Shown: positions 8,627 to 19,961, numbered from the stretch's first letter. The stretch is DNA of 64,000 bases from Streptomyces sp. 35G-GA-8 (GCF_023534745.1 NZ_JAMHJQ010000017.1:58692-122691), one strand, 5' to 3'. Numbers and translations are program-made. Notes: generated by a model not told the origin, from the letters alone.

Positions 8627-11041
8627 TTACTTGGTCGAGGGACCCACCTTGACCGTCATCGTCTGCCCGTCCAGGGGCTGGCTGACGATGCTGATCTTGG
8701 TGTTCGTGTCAGTTACCCGGACGCTTCCGCCCTTGTTCTCCTCGCTCCAGTAGGTGCCCTTGCGGTCGTCGAAGACCGGGACACCGAGCTGGGGCGCGAT
8801 CCGCGTCAGCTTGTCCGCCTTGTGCAGCGACAGACCGGACGTCGGCCACCAGCTGAACGCCGCGTCGTACGACTGGATCCTGTTGCGCATCAGCGTGCCG
8901 TCCGCCCACTTCAGCGGCTTGGCGTGGGCGTCGATCGGCAGGATCAGGCCCTCGCCCGGGTGCTGGCTGGTGTTGTTGTCCTTCTGCGAGGTGTCCCACT
9001 GCCAGATCAGCAGACCGGGCTGGTACGCGAAGTGCTCGACCTTGCCGTCGAGCGGCGCGGAGAAGCCGAAGTTGTACGGGCCGACCTTGAGGGTCTTGTC
9101 GTACGAGACGTACTGACGGTTCTCGGCGATGTAGTACTGGTCGTAGTCCTGGGTGAAGGACTCACCGATACGCGAGAAGCCCTTCGCGGTCCAGCCCGCG
9201 TCGTCGCCCTCGGCGTTGTCCGTGAACACCGGCGCGCCGTCGGCGGTCAGGTTGATCTCGTCCGCGGCGAAGCCCTTGCCGGCCACACCGCCGTCCGTCT
9301 GGTAGCGGAAGCGGAGGTCGATCTTCTTGCCCGCGTAGGCGTCCAGCGGGAAGACGAGCTTCTTGTAGGCGCCCGAGACACCGGTCAGCGCCGGCTTGTC
9401 GGCGGCGTCACGCGTAATCGACTTGCCGTCGGCCGTGCCGTCCACCGGCGTGTAGTTGGCACCGCCGTCCGTCGACACCTCGGTGTAGAGGTAGTCGTAG
9501 TCGGCCTCGATGTCCCACCAGCCCTGGAGCTCCAGCGACGCCGTGGACTTGCCGGTCAGATCGACCGAACGGGTGAGGGTGTTCTTGAGGTCGTCACCCA
9601 TGTCGCTCCACCACTGCTTGGCGCCCTCGGTGGGCTTCACCACGCTGGTGGTCGTGGACTTCTTGGGCAGCTCGACGACGAGCGCCTGCGGGTTCTTGGT
9701 GTTGTACGCCGAGACGCCCAGCTTGTGGGTGGAGTTCGTCGCGGCCTTGGCCTCGGCGTAGTTGAGCCAGCCGAGCTGGAGCTTGTCCCAGGCGGTCATG
9801 TCGCCCGGCAGGTCGCCAATCGCGTCCTTGCCGGTGCCCAGCCAGGAACCCGACGACATCAGGGACCAGAAGGCGGTGGAGTTCTCGCCGCCCGAGGTGT
9901 CGTACAGGTCGGGCAGACCCAGGTCGTGGCCGTACTCATGGGCGAAGACACCGAGGCCGCCGTTCTCCGGCTGCATGGTGTAGTCGCCGACCCAGATGCC
10001 GGTGTCGCCGATCTGCGCACCGCCGGCCTTGTTGTCGGCCGGACCCGTGCTGCCCGCGTTGGTGCCGTACGCGTACCAGCGGTGGGCCCACAGGGCGTTC
10101 TCGCCCTGGACGCCGCCGCCGGCCGACTCGTCCTCGCCCGCGTGCACGATCTGGAAGTGATCGATGTAGCCGTCGGGCTCGTTGAAGTCGCCGTCGTTGT
10201 CGAAGTCGTAGCGGTCCCACTGGTCGTACTGGGCGAGGTCCGCCTTGATCTCGGCGTCCGTCTTGCCCTGCGCCTTCTGGTCCGCGGTCCAGGCGTTGAC
10301 GCCGTCGCGCACCGCGTCCCAGACGTTGGCGCAGTTGGTGCTGCCGCAGTAGTTCGAGCCGTAGCGGGCCTCGTTGTAGTCGACCTTGACCCAGTCGGAG
10401 ACCTCGCCCTCGACCGAGTAACGGCCGGAAGAGGTCTTCTCGTAGTAGGTCTTGAGCGACTCCTTCTGCTTGCCGCTCGCGTCCTTGCCCTCGCCGAAGT
10501 AGAGGTCCTGGAAGTGCGCCTGGTTGTAATCGGCCTGCCAGGCGGTGGAGTTGTCGACCTTGCGGTCGGGCTCGGCTATCTCGTTGTGCAGGGGGCCGGG
10601 CTCGCCGCCGTACTTCTTGACGGGCGGCAGCGGTCCGTCGGGACCGTCCGGGTCGTACATGGTGGTGTCGTCGACCTTGTCGCCGAACTCCACGAGGATG
10701 GTGAAGATCTTGTCGGTCTTCTCCCGGCCCAGCTCGACGTACTTCTTGTTGTCGAGCTTGACCACCTGGGAGCCGCCGCGCTTCTGCACGGTGGCGTCAC
10801 CGGCGATGACCTGCTGGAGAGCCGCCTCGCGCTGCTGTTCCTGCTGCTTGCTGAACGGGCCTTCCAGGTCGTGCTCGACATGGCCCTTCTGGGGCGCCGG
10901 GTCACGGCGCTCGATGTCCGCGGAGCCGGACGCGGGGTTGCTCTGGGCCTGGGCCGTGGTGAAAGCTGAAGCCGTCGCCGCGGTCGCGGCCAGCGCCACG
11001 ATCACCGCGGACAGTCTTCTCGCCCGTCGATTTCTGATCAC
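8627..11041 (-). CDS. Secreted M6-family metallopeptidase (immune inhibitor A type)
   Basis: An 804-residue extracellular zinc protease. It has a Sec signal peptide (residues ~1-32, basic MIRNRRARR then a hydrophobic core), a propeptide-like charged region, the catalytic domain with HEYGH at 368-372 followed by DLGLPDLYDTSGG, and a C-terminal beta-rich region resembling the MAM/immune-inhibitor-A tail. The start is GTG at 11041 with GGGGAGGAA 9 nt upstream. It is a single-gene unit with its own terminator; likely roles are protein scavenging or attack on host or competitor proteins. Confidence 0.93.
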   Translation of the reverse strand: MIRNRRARRLSAVIVALAATAATASAFTTAQAQSNPASGSADIERRDPAPQKGHVEHDLEGPFSKQQEQQREAALQQVIAGDATVQKRGGSQVVKLDNKKYVELGREKTDKIFTILVEFGDKVDDTTMYDPDGPDGPLPPVKKYGGEPGPLHNEIAEPDRKVDNSTAWQADYNQAHFQDLYFGEGKDASGKQKESLKTYYEKTSSGRYSVEGEVSDWVKVDYNEARYGSNYCGSTNCANVWDAVRDGVNAWTADQKAQGKTDAEIKADLAQYDQWDRYDFDNDGDFNEPDGYIDHFQIVHAGEDESAGGGVQGENALWAHRWYAYGTNAGSTGPADNKAGGAQIGDTGIWVGDYTMQPENGGLGVFAHEYGHDLGLPDLYDTSGGENSTAFWSLMSSGSWLGTGKDAIGDLPGDMTAWDKLQLGWLNYAEAKAATNSTHKLGVSAYNTKNPQALVVELPKKSTTTSVVKPTEGAKQWWSDMGDDLKNTLTRSVDLTGKSTASLELQGWWDIEADYDYLYTEVSTDGGANYTPVDGTADGKSITRDAADKPALTGVSGAYKKLVFPLDAYAGKKIDLRFRYQTDGGVAGKGFAADEINLTADGAPVFTDNAEGDDAGWTAKGFSRIGESFTQDYDQYYIAENRQYVSYDKTLKVGPYNFGFSAPLDGKVEHFAYQPGLLIWQWDTSQKDNNTSQHPGEGLILPIDAHAKPLKWADGTLMRNRIQSYDAAFSWWPTSGLSLHKADKLTRIAPQLGVPVFDDRKGTYWSEENKGGSVRVTDTNTKISIVSQPLDGQTMTVKVGPSTK

Positions 11042-11475
11042 TTGATGCTGTTCCTCCCCGGCGCACGCGATCCGCGGACCGGGGGTGAGGGATCCGCGCG
11101 CGTATGCGCGTCATAAGTGACGACATTGGACCGGAGTTGAAGGAGAAAAGACAGACCTTGACTTGAACTGGCCAACTGCACTATGCGGCCTTCCAGTTCC
11201 GCTATCCGGACATGACTCCGGAGTAGGCGAATTTCGGACAACCAGCGCACCGATCCGGCCCATTGGCGGGGGGTGTGACTCGATGCGCCCCCCGTGCACC
11301 GGCACCGTGGGTGAGGTCACGCTTACTACTCGCTCCGCTCGGGCATCCACCGTCGTAGAGTCGCTTGGCAGTGCGACCCGCCCTGCGGCGTACGTGCGAG
11401 ATATGCGCAATACCCCCAACACCCCCGAAAACCCCAACACCCCCGAATATGACGCCCCGAGGGACGGATTCCGCC
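11042..11475. other. 434-bp divergent intergenic region with an 18-bp-period repeat
   Basis: This holds the promoters of the M6 peptidase (leftward) and the small membrane protein (rightward). An exact 16-bp repeat, CCCCAACACCCCCGAA, occurs at 11414-11429 and 11432-11447. No convincing gene is seen. Confidence 0.5.
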
Positions 11476-11775
11476 ATGCCGCGTCCGACTGCCGCACAGC
11501 TCGCCTATGGCACCGCCACCGTCGTCTGTTCCACCCTCGTCATGCTGATGCTCTCCGGCACCACCGCCGGTCTTGGCATCGCGGTGATCGGGCTCGCCGC
11601 CCTCAGCCTGGGGCTGCTGGTCGCCGTCACCATCCCCGCCGGCTCGGCCAACGGCCGTACCGCGACGGCGCGTACGGCCCCCACGCCGCGGCCCGCCACG
11701 CCCCCGGCGACAAGCGCCCCGAGGCCGGTACCGGGCGCCGAGGCCCGGCTGGGCCAGCACTCACTGCGCCGCTGA
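11476..11775 (+). CDS. Small membrane protein, 99 aa
   Basis: A two-helix membrane protein: hydrophobic stretches cover residues ~7-24 and ~29-46, followed by a polar Thr/Pro/Arg-rich tail (TAPTPRPATPPATSAPRPV). No domain is recognised; this type is widespread in Streptomyces. Its last 15 nt overlap the 3' end of the convergent RDD gene. Confidence 0.72.
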   Translation: MPRPTAAQLAYGTATVVCSTLVMLMLSGTTAGLGIAVIGLAALSLGLLVAVTIPAGSANGRTATARTAPTPRPATPPATSAPRPVPGAEARLGQHSLRR

Positions 11776-12486
11776 CACCACGACCGTCCTGGCGGCCTTG
11801 TCGTGCAGACCCTGCCGGTAGGGCCTGCTGGTCACGATCGACACGATGATGATGGCCCACCAGATACAGAGGCAGCACAGCAGCGCCGGCACCCAGAGCA
11901 CCGCCGCGCGCAGCAGCGCGGAGCCGGTATCGGGGACCGAGCCGTCGTTCAGCATCGCGACACGCAGCTTCAGCCAGCGCTTGCCGAGGGTCTGCCCGTA
12001 CTTCCGGTTCATCAGGGTGTCGTAGCCGACGTACAGCACGATCGAGATGACCGACCAGATCCACTGCGTGCCGGTATTCACCTGATTGGTGACCTCGTCC
12101 CACGCGCCGGTGTTGTTCGCGGTGTTCCAGCCTCCGACGAACAGCGACACGATCCCCAGCGGGATGAAGATGATCAGGGCGTCGATGACCCGGGCCAGGA
12201 ACCGCGTGCCGAACGGAGCGAGCGGCGGCATCCCGGCGAGCGGATCCGTGCCGCCGTACGGTCCCCCGCCATAGGCGTTCGAGTCGTACGGCGAGCCCGG
12301 GGGCGGCTGTCCACCGGCGCCGCCGTAGGGGGCACCGTACGGGGAGTCGTACGGTCCCCCCCGCGGCGGGCCCTGCGACGACGGAGGCCCCTCGGGCGGA
12401 GGCTCCCCGGGCGGGGGCCCCTGCGGCTTCTTGAGGAAAGGGTCTTCCTCCGGGGGCTCGCCGGGCGGCGGCTGATCATGGCTCAT
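11761..12486 (-). CDS. RDD-family membrane protein with Pro/Gly-rich N-terminus
   Basis: A 241-residue integral membrane protein. The first ~90 residues are disordered (PPPGEPP, GGPYDSPYGAPYGG repeats). The RDD domain follows: FGTRFLARVIDALIIF, two more hydrophobic segments, the YGQTLGKRWLKLRV motif and the family-typical end GLHDKAARTVVV. RDD proteins are of uncertain function; some act as ion or solute transporters. It is paralogous in its C-terminal half to the next gene. Confidence 0.88.
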   Translation of the reverse strand: MSHDQPPPGEPPEEDPFLKKPQGPPPGEPPPEGPPSSQGPPRGGPYDSPYGAPYGGAGGQPPPGSPYDSNAYGGGPYGGTDPLAGMPPLAPFGTRFLARVIDALIIFIPLGIVSLFVGGWNTANNTGAWDEVTNQVNTGTQWIWSVISIVLYVGYDTLMNRKYGQTLGKRWLKLRVAMLNDGSVPDTGSALLRAAVLWVPALLCCLCIWWAIIIVSIVTSRPYRQGLHDKAARTVVVSAAQ

Positions 12487-12590
12487 ACGGGCAGTGCATC
12501 GCGCCGGGCAGGGGCCCGCAACGGCTTGCCCGCCGTTCGGAGGAACGCCCCGGCCGGTGACGGGACAAGTGTCAGGTCACCGGCCTCGGC

Positions 12591-14159
12591 TCAGCCGGAC
12601 ACGAAAGTGCGGGCCGCCTTGTCGTGCCAGCACTGCCGCCAGGGCCGGTCGATCAGACACCAGAGCACATTGACGACACCCACGACGAGCAACCCCAGCA
12701 CGCCGTAGACGAGCCAGCGGCGCAGGGCGGCGCCGAACGCCGGGGCCTCATGGGACTCGATGTCCCGCACGTCGAGACCGCACAGCTTCTTGCCCAGCGT
12801 ACGGCCCCATTTGGCGGTCGGCAGCGCCTCGTACAGCGCCCCGACGATCAGCAGCGCGGCGAGCGCGGCGCCCAGATACGCCCCGGTCGTGCCGTCGAGC
12901 AGCCAGACCGTGACGGTCTCCCCGGTCCGCTCGGCCACCGCGATCTTGTCGTCGATATGGGCGAGGGCCCTGGAGACGAGCGGATACGCGATGGCGCCGA
13001 CGATCGCGCCCAGCACGACGGTGTCGATCAGCCGGGCCGCGAACCGCTTGCCGAGGGCCGCGGGCCTGGCGTTCGCCTGAGCCTGCGCGGCTTGCAGGAA
13101 CGGGTCGTTGACCGGCGGCTTCCACGGCACGACGGGCTGGTCCGGCTGATCGGGCCGCGCGAGCGGGTGCGCCTGCTGGGCCCAGGACGCGGCGCCGCCC
13201 CCGGCGCCGGGGCTGACCGGCGCGTGCTGACCGCCCGCCGACGGGGAGTGCTGCGGTCCGGGAAGCCTCGGCCGCTCCGCCACCCGGCCCGTGCCGTCGG
13301 CGCCCTGGGCCGGCACGCCGGGGGCCGTGGTGCCCTCGGACCGCGCCGTGGCGCCCGCCGGGGCGTCCTCGTCCTTCGCGCGGCGCGCGGCGCGCAGGGC
13401 GCGGATGGCCATGGTGCTGTCGACGGCCCCCGGACCGCCCTCGTGAGGCGCCGGTGTCCTGCGCATATCGGCCGGGCCTTCGGCGCCGCCGGTCCCGGTC
13501 CCGGAGCCGGCGCCCGCGCCCTCTCCCGAGCCGGGCCTGACGCCGCGTCGCAGGGCGCGGATCGTGACCGTGCCGTCGGTGAGCGGTGGACCGTCGCCGG
13601 AGCCGGAACCTGAGCCCGAACCTGGCCCTGAGCCCGAGCCGAAATCGGACCCGGACCCGGCGCCGGAGCCGGAATCCGGGCCGGCGCCCGAGCCGGGACC
13701 CAGAGCGCGTACCCCGGGCAGGGCGCCGCCGGTCGGATCGCCGGGCGTGGGCGCGGGCAGTTCACGGGCGGGCTCGGGCGCCGGGCCCGGAACGCGCGGA
13801 TCCGGCCGGGCCGCTCCCCAGGACACCCGGGCGTCGCGCTCACCGCCGAAGCCGGTCTGCCGCGAGGCGTCGGCCTGCCACGCGGACGCCGGTTCCTGAC
13901 GGGGCTCCTGGCGGGGTCCCTCGGGAGGGTCCTCGTCGAAGAAGACCGGCCCGGTCTCCTCGACGGCGGCGGACGGCGCGGAGGTGGCCGGGGTCGCCGG
14001 GGAGGTACCGGGCGTCGCCTCACCGTCCTGCGGCGCGGGCCGACTCGTGCCGGGCACCCAGGCGGCGCCGTTCCAGTACCGGACATATCCAGGGATGGAC
14101 GGGTCCGGATAAAACCCTTCCCGGGGTACGTTCCCGCCGTCACCAGGAGGAGTAGCCAC
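12591..14159 (-). CDS. DUF2510 and RDD-domain membrane protein with low-complexity linker
   Basis: A 522-residue protein in three parts. Residues ~1-40 form a DUF2510 zinc-less WW-like module ([21 protein letters not shown]). A ~310-residue disordered Pro/Gly/Ser/Ala linker includes a GSGSGS tract and two similar TxxIRALR patches. The RDD membrane domain follows ([47 protein letters not shown]). The start is GTG at 14159 with GGAG upstream; a TTG three codons earlier is less likely. The low-complexity linker will inflate spurious frames on both strands. Confidence 0.87.
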   Translation of the reverse strand: MATPPGDGGNVPREGFYPDPSIPGYVRYWNGAAWVPGTSRPAPQDGEATPGTSPATPATSAPSAAVEETGPVFFDEDPPEGPRQEPRQEPASAWQADASRQTGFGGERDARVSWGAARPDPRVPGPAPEPARELPAPTPGDPTGGALPGVRALGPGSGAGPDSGSGAGSGSDFGSGSGPGSGSGSGSGDGPPLTDGTVTIRALRRGVRPGSGEGAGAGSGTGTGGAEGPADMRRTPAPHEGGPGAVDSTMAIRALRAARRAKDEDAPAGATARSEGTTAPGVPAQGADGTGRVAERPRLPGPQHSPSAGGQHAPVSPGAGGGAASWAQQAHPLARPDQPDQPVVPWKPPVNDPFLQAAQAQANARPAALGKRFAARLIDTVVLGAIVGAIAYPLVSRALAHIDDKIAVAERTGETVTVWLLDGTTGAYLGAALAALLIVGALYEALPTAKWGRTLGKKLCGLDVRDIESHEAPAFGAALRRWLVYGVLGLLVVGVVNVLWCLIDRPWRQCWHDKAARTFVSG

Positions 14160-14473
14160 TGACCCCAACTCCGTTCACTCACACCATTGTCCAAGGAGGA
14201 CAGTAACGAAGAACACGAGGCCCCGAGGAAGGAGACCGGCAGAAACGACCGCGTTCCCGCGGCGGACCGCGGACGCCGATGCGAAGCGTGAAGTCCCGGG
14301 GTGGGATTCGTTCGTCAGGGCGTACGGGACACCGTACGCATGTGCCCCGCCCGCAACGAGCCGGAAGTCCCGGAAAATTCATCGCCGAAGTCGCGTCATA
14401 GTCGGCGGGGCAGCGCCTCTCCACTGGTACGGCCCCCGCGTCGGGCCGCTCGCCAGGAAAGGAAGTGCCGCTC
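14160..14473. other. 314-bp promoter region of ssgG and the RDD gene
   Basis: No gene is seen. A perfect 8-bp inverted repeat, GCGTACGG-GACA-CCGTACGC (14320-14339), lies about 135 bp before the ssgG start and could be an operator or a small hairpin. Confidence 0.4.
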
Positions 14474-14950
14474 ATGCACACCGTGGTGGAACGCGAACTG
14501 GAACTGAATCTGGTGCTGTCGCCCGAGCGCGGCATCCCTGTCCCGGCCCGGCTGGTCTATCGCACGGACGATCCGTACGCCGTGCACATCACCTTCCATA
14601 TCGGCTCGGACACCCCCGTGAACTGGACCTTCGCCCGCGAACTGCTGGTGGAAGGGGTGTTCAGGCCCTGCGGGCACGGCGATGTGCGGATCTGGCCGAC
14701 GAAAATCGACGGGCGCACCGTCCTCTGTGTCGCCCTTTCCTCGCCCGACGGCGACGCGCTGCTGGAGGCGCCCTGCGCGGCGGTGTCCGCGTGGCTGGAA
14801 CGGACGCTGCGGATCGTGCCGCCGGGTACGGAGTCCGAGCAACTCGGGCTCGACGACGGGCTGGCCGCGCTGCTGGCCCCGACGCCGGCCGACGATCTGT
14901 GGCTGCGGGCCCCCTGGCCCTCGGACGAGTCGGTGGACGACGAGGCCTAG
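14474..14950 (+). CDS. ssgG: SsgA-like sporulation/cell-division protein (SsgG type)
   Basis: A 158-residue SALP-family protein, unique to morphologically complex actinobacteria. These proteins position septation and peptidoglycan processing during sporulation. The family signature is clear: PVPARLVYRTDDPYAVHITFH, WTFARELLVEGVFRPCGHGDVRIWP and LSSPDGDALLEAP. The C-terminal acidic tail (WPSDESVDDEA) is longer than in SsgB. The SsgG assignment rests on neighbourhood (an RDD pair, a GlcD oxidase and hpd), recalled for S. coelicolor. The start at 14474 lies 8 nt after GGAAG. Confidence 0.85.
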   Translation: MHTVVERELELNLVLSPERGIPVPARLVYRTDDPYAVHITFHIGSDTPVNWTFARELLVEGVFRPCGHGDVRIWPTKIDGRTVLCVALSSPDGDALLEAPCAAVSAWLERTLRIVPPGTESEQLGLDDGLAALLAPTPADDLWLRAPWPSDESVDDEA

Positions 14951-15029
14951 GTCGTGTCTTCAAAGTCCCGCCGGTGCGCGCGGGCCGTCTCGCGCGGGGA
15001 GCGCGGGGGCGGTCACGCGCGCGGCGGCC

Positions 15030-16397
15030 TCAGAAGAGCTTTCCCGGGTTGAGCAGGCCCAGCGGGTCGAAGGTCCGTTTGATGCCCCGCTGCAACTCCA
15101 GCCCCACCGGCCCCAGTTCGCGCGACAGCCACTCCTTCTTGAGGGTACCGACACCATGTTCGCCGGTGATCGTGCCGCCGAGTTCGAGACCGAGCGCCAT
15201 GATCTCGTCGAAGGATTCCCGGGCCCGCCGTGACTCGTCCGGGTCGGCCTGGTCGAAGCAGACGACGGGATGGGTGTTGCCGTCGCCCGCGTGGGCGCAG
15301 ACGCCGATGGTCAGGTCGTACTTCCCGGCGATGGCCGCCGTGCCGTCGAGCATCTCGGCGAGGCGCGAGCGGGGCACGCACACGTCGTCGATCATGGTGG
15401 CCGACTTGACGGTCTCCAGCGCGGTGAGCGACAGCCGGCGGGCCTGGAGCAGCAGTTCCGACTCGGCGGCATCCTCGGCGGGGACCACTTCGGTGGCGCC
15501 GGCCGCGGTGCACAGCTCCCCGACGGCGGCCAGATCGGCGGCGGGGTCGGGGGTGTCGAAGGCCGCGAGCAGCAGCGCCTCGGTGGTGTCGGGGAGGCCC
15601 ATGTTGGCCATCGCGTTGACGGCGCGGATGGTCGTACGGTCCATGAGTTCGAGGAGTGACGGCGTGTGACCGCGCTCCATGATCCGGCACACGGCGTCGC
15701 AGGCGGCCGCGGCGGAGGCGAACTCCGCGGCCAGGACGAGCTGCTGGGGCGGCTGTGGCCGGAGCGCGAGCACGGCCTTGACGACGATGCCGAGGCTGCC
15801 TTCCGAGCCGACGAAGAGCCGGGTCAGGTCGTAACCGGCGACGCCCTTTGCGGTGCGGCGGCCGGTGCTGAGAAGCCGGCCGTCGGCGAGGACGACCTCC
15901 AGGCCGAGGACATACTCCGCGGTGACGCCGTACTTGACGCAGCACAGCCCGCCGGACGCGGTGCCGATGTTCCCGCCGATGGTGCACATCTCCCAGCTGG
16001 ACGGGTCCGGCGGGTAGTAGAGGCCCTGTTCACCGACGGCGCGGGAGAGTGCCGCGTTGATGACACCCGGCTCGACGACGGCGATCCGGTCGACGGGGTT
16101 GATCTCCAGGATCCGGTCCATCTTCGTCAGGGAGAGGACGATGCACCCGTCCGAGGCGTTCGCGGCGCCGGACAGCCCCGTACGGGCTCCCTGCGGGACG
16201 ACGGGGACGCGCAGGGCGGTCGCCGTGCGCATCACATGCTGGACGTGCTCGACCGTGCGCGGCAGCACCACCACGGCGGGGGTGCCCGCCTCGCAGAAGC
16301 TGGCCATGTCGTTGGCGTAGGAGACCGTGACGTCAGGATCGGTGATCAGGGCTTCGGCGGGGAGCCCGGCCCGCAGCTGTGCGAGGAGATCGTCCAT
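15030..16397 (-). CDS. FAD-linked oxidase (GlcD/D-lactate dehydrogenase type)
   Basis: A 455-residue VAO-family flavoenzyme. The N-terminal FAD-binding domain includes PVVPQGARTGLSGAANA, the dinucleotide-binding PDPSSWEMCTIGGNIGTASGGL and LFVGSEGSLGI. The C-terminal oxidase domain includes HAGDGNTHP and ends GTITGEHGVGTLKKEWL...FDPLGLLNPGKLF. Likely substrates are 2-hydroxy acids such as glycolate, D-lactate or D-2-hydroxyglutarate; sequence does not decide. The start is the ATG at 16397 (MDDLLAQLR). It is convergent with ssgG. Confidence 0.9.
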   Translation of the reverse strand: MDDLLAQLRAGLPAEALITDPDVTVSYANDMASFCEAGTPAVVVLPRTVEHVQHVMRTATALRVPVVPQGARTGLSGAANASDGCIVLSLTKMDRILEINPVDRIAVVEPGVINAALSRAVGEQGLYYPPDPSSWEMCTIGGNIGTASGGLCCVKYGVTAEYVLGLEVVLADGRLLSTGRRTAKGVAGYDLTRLFVGSEGSLGIVVKAVLALRPQPPQQLVLAAEFASAAAACDAVCRIMERGHTPSLLELMDRTTIRAVNAMANMGLPDTTEALLLAAFDTPDPAADLAAVGELCTAAGATEVVPAEDAAESELLLQARRLSLTALETVKSATMIDDVCVPRSRLAEMLDGTAAIAGKYDLTIGVCAHAGDGNTHPVVCFDQADPDESRRARESFDEIMALGLELGGTITGEHGVGTLKKEWLSRELGPVGLELQRGIKRTFDPLGLLNPGKLF

Positions 16398-16495
16398 GAT
16401 CCCAGACTCGCATCCGGGGCCATCGGTGTGAACCCGTCTGCGATCCACAACGGCAAACAGCGGTGTGCTCTTCATATTGACGCACAGTAATCGCC

Positions 16496-18028
16496 ATGAA
16501 CGCCATGAAAACGGAGCAGGTCAGACAGGTCAGAAGGGCGGCGCTGGCCGCCGGGGTGGGGGCGGTGCTCGTCGGGGGTGTGCTGCTGTTCGTCCCCGAC
16601 GACAAAGGGGCGGCCGAGCTGGGCCCCGAGGCGCGGGCGATGGCCGCGGTGGGCGCGGGGGCGCCGGCCGCGCTGTCGGATCTGACCGCGCTCATCCGCG
16701 AGCGGGAGAGCTGGCTGCGGACACACCCGGAGGACGGACAGGCATGGGCGGTGCTCGGCTCGGCGTATGTGGAGCGCGGGGTCGCGGCGGCGGATCCGGC
16801 GTACTACCCGATGGCCGACCGGGCGCTCCAGCGGTCGCTGGCGGTGACCCGGGGCGGCTCCGGCGAGGCGCCGGCGAAGGACACGGGGTCCGGCGGGGAC
16901 GGCGGGGGCGCGGAGGACGCCAAGCCCGGCAAGGGCGCTGTGACGGGCACCCCGGAGGCGCTAGTGGGGCTCGCCTCGCTGGCCAACGCGCGCCATGACT
17001 TCGTCGCGGCCAAACGGTGGGGCGAGTCGGTACGGGCCCAGCGGCCCGAAGCGTGGACGTCGTATCCGGTGCTGATCGACGCGTACACCGGTCTGGGCGA
17101 CTACAAGGAGGCGGGCAGGGCGCTGGAGAAGCTGCGCGAACTGCACTCGGGCGCGCCGGTGCTGATCCGCGCCGCCGAGGTGTACCGCGACCGCGGCTGG
17201 CGCGAGGACGCGCTGGCCAAGGCCACCGAGGCGGCGGCGCACGCCGGATCGCCCGCGGAGCGCGCGAAGGCGCTGGACACGCTGGGCGAGCTGGCCTGGG
17301 AGCGGGGCGAGCCGACCGAGGCGCTGGGCCACCACGAGGCGGCGCTGGCGGCGGTGCGCGGCCGGGCCCAGTCACTGGCAGGACGGGCGAGGGCGCTGGC
17401 CTCGCTGGGCAGGACGGAGGAGGCGACCCGCGACTACCAGTCGGCGCTCGCCAAGCTGCCCCGGCCCGAATACGCCCTGGAGCTGGGCGAGTTGTACGAC
17501 TCGCTGGGGCTGGACGGGGACGCCCAGACGCAGTACGAGACGCTGCGGGAACGGGCCGAGCGCGCGCGGGGCAACGGGGTGAACGAGGAACTGGTCCTCG
17601 GCCGCTTCGAGGCCGACCACGGCGATGCGCAGGCGGCGGTCTCGCGGCTGCGCGCGGAGTGGGCGCGGTCGCACCGGAGCATGGAGGTCGCGGACGCGCT
17701 GGGCTGGGCGCTGTACCGGGCGGGCCAGTCGCGCGAGGCGCTGGTGTACGCGACGAAGGCGACCGAGCCGGGGCGGCGGAGCGCGCTGTTCTCGTACCAC
17801 CGCGGGGAGATCGAGCGGTCACTGGAGATGTACGGTCCGGCCCGCCGCCGTATCGAGGAGGCCCTGCGGACCGATCCGCACTTCTCGCCGCTGCTGGCGC
17901 CGAAGGCCCGGGAGGCGCTGGAGGCGCTTGGCGAGCCGGAGGAGGGCGGGCCGAGGGACTTCTACGGCTCGGGGCCCGAGAAGCCCACGCTGGAGCGGAG
18001 GGAGCTGTCGCCCCCGCCGCAGGTCTGA
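16496..18028 (+). CDS. Membrane-anchored tetratricopeptide-repeat protein
   Basis: A 510-residue protein. A short basic N-terminus and one transmembrane segment (~16-34) are followed by a large extracytoplasmic or cytoplasmic region of helical repeats with the TPR pattern (W-x2-LG-x2-Y, A-x3-Y/H-x-A-L), broken by a Gly/Asp linker near residue 125. It is very Ala/Arg/Glu rich. Probably a protein-interaction scaffold; no enzymatic motif. The start has no good ribosome site, and a second ATG three codons on is possible. Confidence 0.82.
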   Translation: MNAMKTEQVRQVRRAALAAGVGAVLVGGVLLFVPDDKGAAELGPEARAMAAVGAGAPAALSDLTALIRERESWLRTHPEDGQAWAVLGSAYVERGVAAADPAYYPMADRALQRSLAVTRGGSGEAPAKDTGSGGDGGGAEDAKPGKGAVTGTPEALVGLASLANARHDFVAAKRWGESVRAQRPEAWTSYPVLIDAYTGLGDYKEAGRALEKLRELHSGAPVLIRAAEVYRDRGWREDALAKATEAAAHAGSPAERAKALDTLGELAWERGEPTEALGHHEAALAAVRGRAQSLAGRARALASLGRTEEATRDYQSALAKLPRPEYALELGELYDSLGLDGDAQTQYETLRERAERARGNGVNEELVLGRFEADHGDAQAAVSRLRAEWARSHRSMEVADALGWALYRAGQSREALVYATKATEPGRRSALFSYHRGEIERSLEMYGPARRRIEEALRTDPHFSPLLAPKAREALEALGEPEEGGPRDFYGSGPEKPTLERRELSPPPQV

Positions 18029-18053
18029 GCGTCCGGGCGCCGGAAACGGTGTG

Positions 18054-18090
18054 ACGCGTGCCGGGGCCGGCCGTCGGCCCCGGCACGCGT
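18054..18090. terminator. Bidirectional terminator between TPR gene and hpd
   Basis: A perfect 16-bp stem (arms 18054-18069 and 18075-18090, starting ACGCGTGCCGGGG) with a 5-nt loop lies between two convergent genes. It is followed by short GCGTTTC-type repeats up to 18150. Confidence 0.85.
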
Positions 18091-18167
18091 CGTGCGTCGC
18101 GCGTCGCGCGTTCGGTCACGCGTTTCGCGTTTCGCGTTTCGTCACGCGCTCCGTCAAACGCGCTCCG

Positions 18168-19427
<1,260 letters not shown>

Positions 19428-19463
19428 CTACGTTTGATCTGGCAACGCCTTGGGGAGCGGACC

Positions 19464-19961
19464 ATGAGCATCGACGGACTCGACGGCCGGCTGATCGTGC
19501 TGCTCGCGCGCGAGCCCAGGATCGGGGTGCTGGAGGCATCGCGCCGGCTCGGGGTGGCCCGGGGCACGGTGCAGGCGCGGATCGACCGGCTCCAGTCGAA
19601 CGGGGTGATCAGGGGATTCGGCCCGACCGTGGATCCGGCCGCCCTCGGCTACCCCGTGACCGCCTTCGCCACGCTGGAGATCAAGCAGGGCCAGGGCAAT
19701 GATGTACGGGCCCATCTGGCGACCGTCCCCGAGGTGCTCGAACTGCACACCACCACGGGTCAGGGAGACATGCTCTGCCGTCTCGTGGCCCGCTCCAACG
19801 CCGATCTGCAGCGGGTGATCGACCGGGTCGTCGGTTTCGAGGGCATCGTGCGGGCCGCCACCGCGATCGTCATGGAGAACCCCGTACCGCTGCGGATCAT
19901 CCCGCTGGTGGAGCAGGCGGCCGAGGACTCCGCCGGGGAGGGATTCATCAGGAAGGGGTGA
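19464..19961 (+). CDS. Lrp/AsnC-family transcriptional regulator
   Basis: A 165-residue regulator. The N-terminal winged helix (DGLDGRLIVLLAREPRIGVLEASRRLGVARGTVQARIDRL) is followed by a RAM ligand-binding domain (VTAFATLEIKQGQ..., VLELHTTTGQGDMLCRLVARS). GGGGAG precedes the ATG by 6-7 nt. The 141-bp divergent spacing to hpd makes tyrosine or phenylalanine catabolism the obvious target, by inference. The gene's last 14 nt overlap the convergent HxlR gene. Confidence 0.93.
   Translation: MSIDGLDGRLIVLLAREPRIGVLEASRRLGVARGTVQARIDRLQSNGVIRGFGPTVDPAALGYPVTAFATLEIKQGQGNDVRAHLATVPEVLELHTTTGQGDMLCRLVARSNADLQRVIDRVVGFEGIVRAATAIVMENPVPLRIIPLVEQAAEDSAGEGFIRKG

Noticed and set aside
8606-10969. 787-codon open frame opposite the M6 peptidase gene
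   Set aside because: It is the antisense shadow of a gene with signal peptide, HEYGH motif and proper ribosome site; the translation is Val/Leu/Gly/Arg-biased with no domain.
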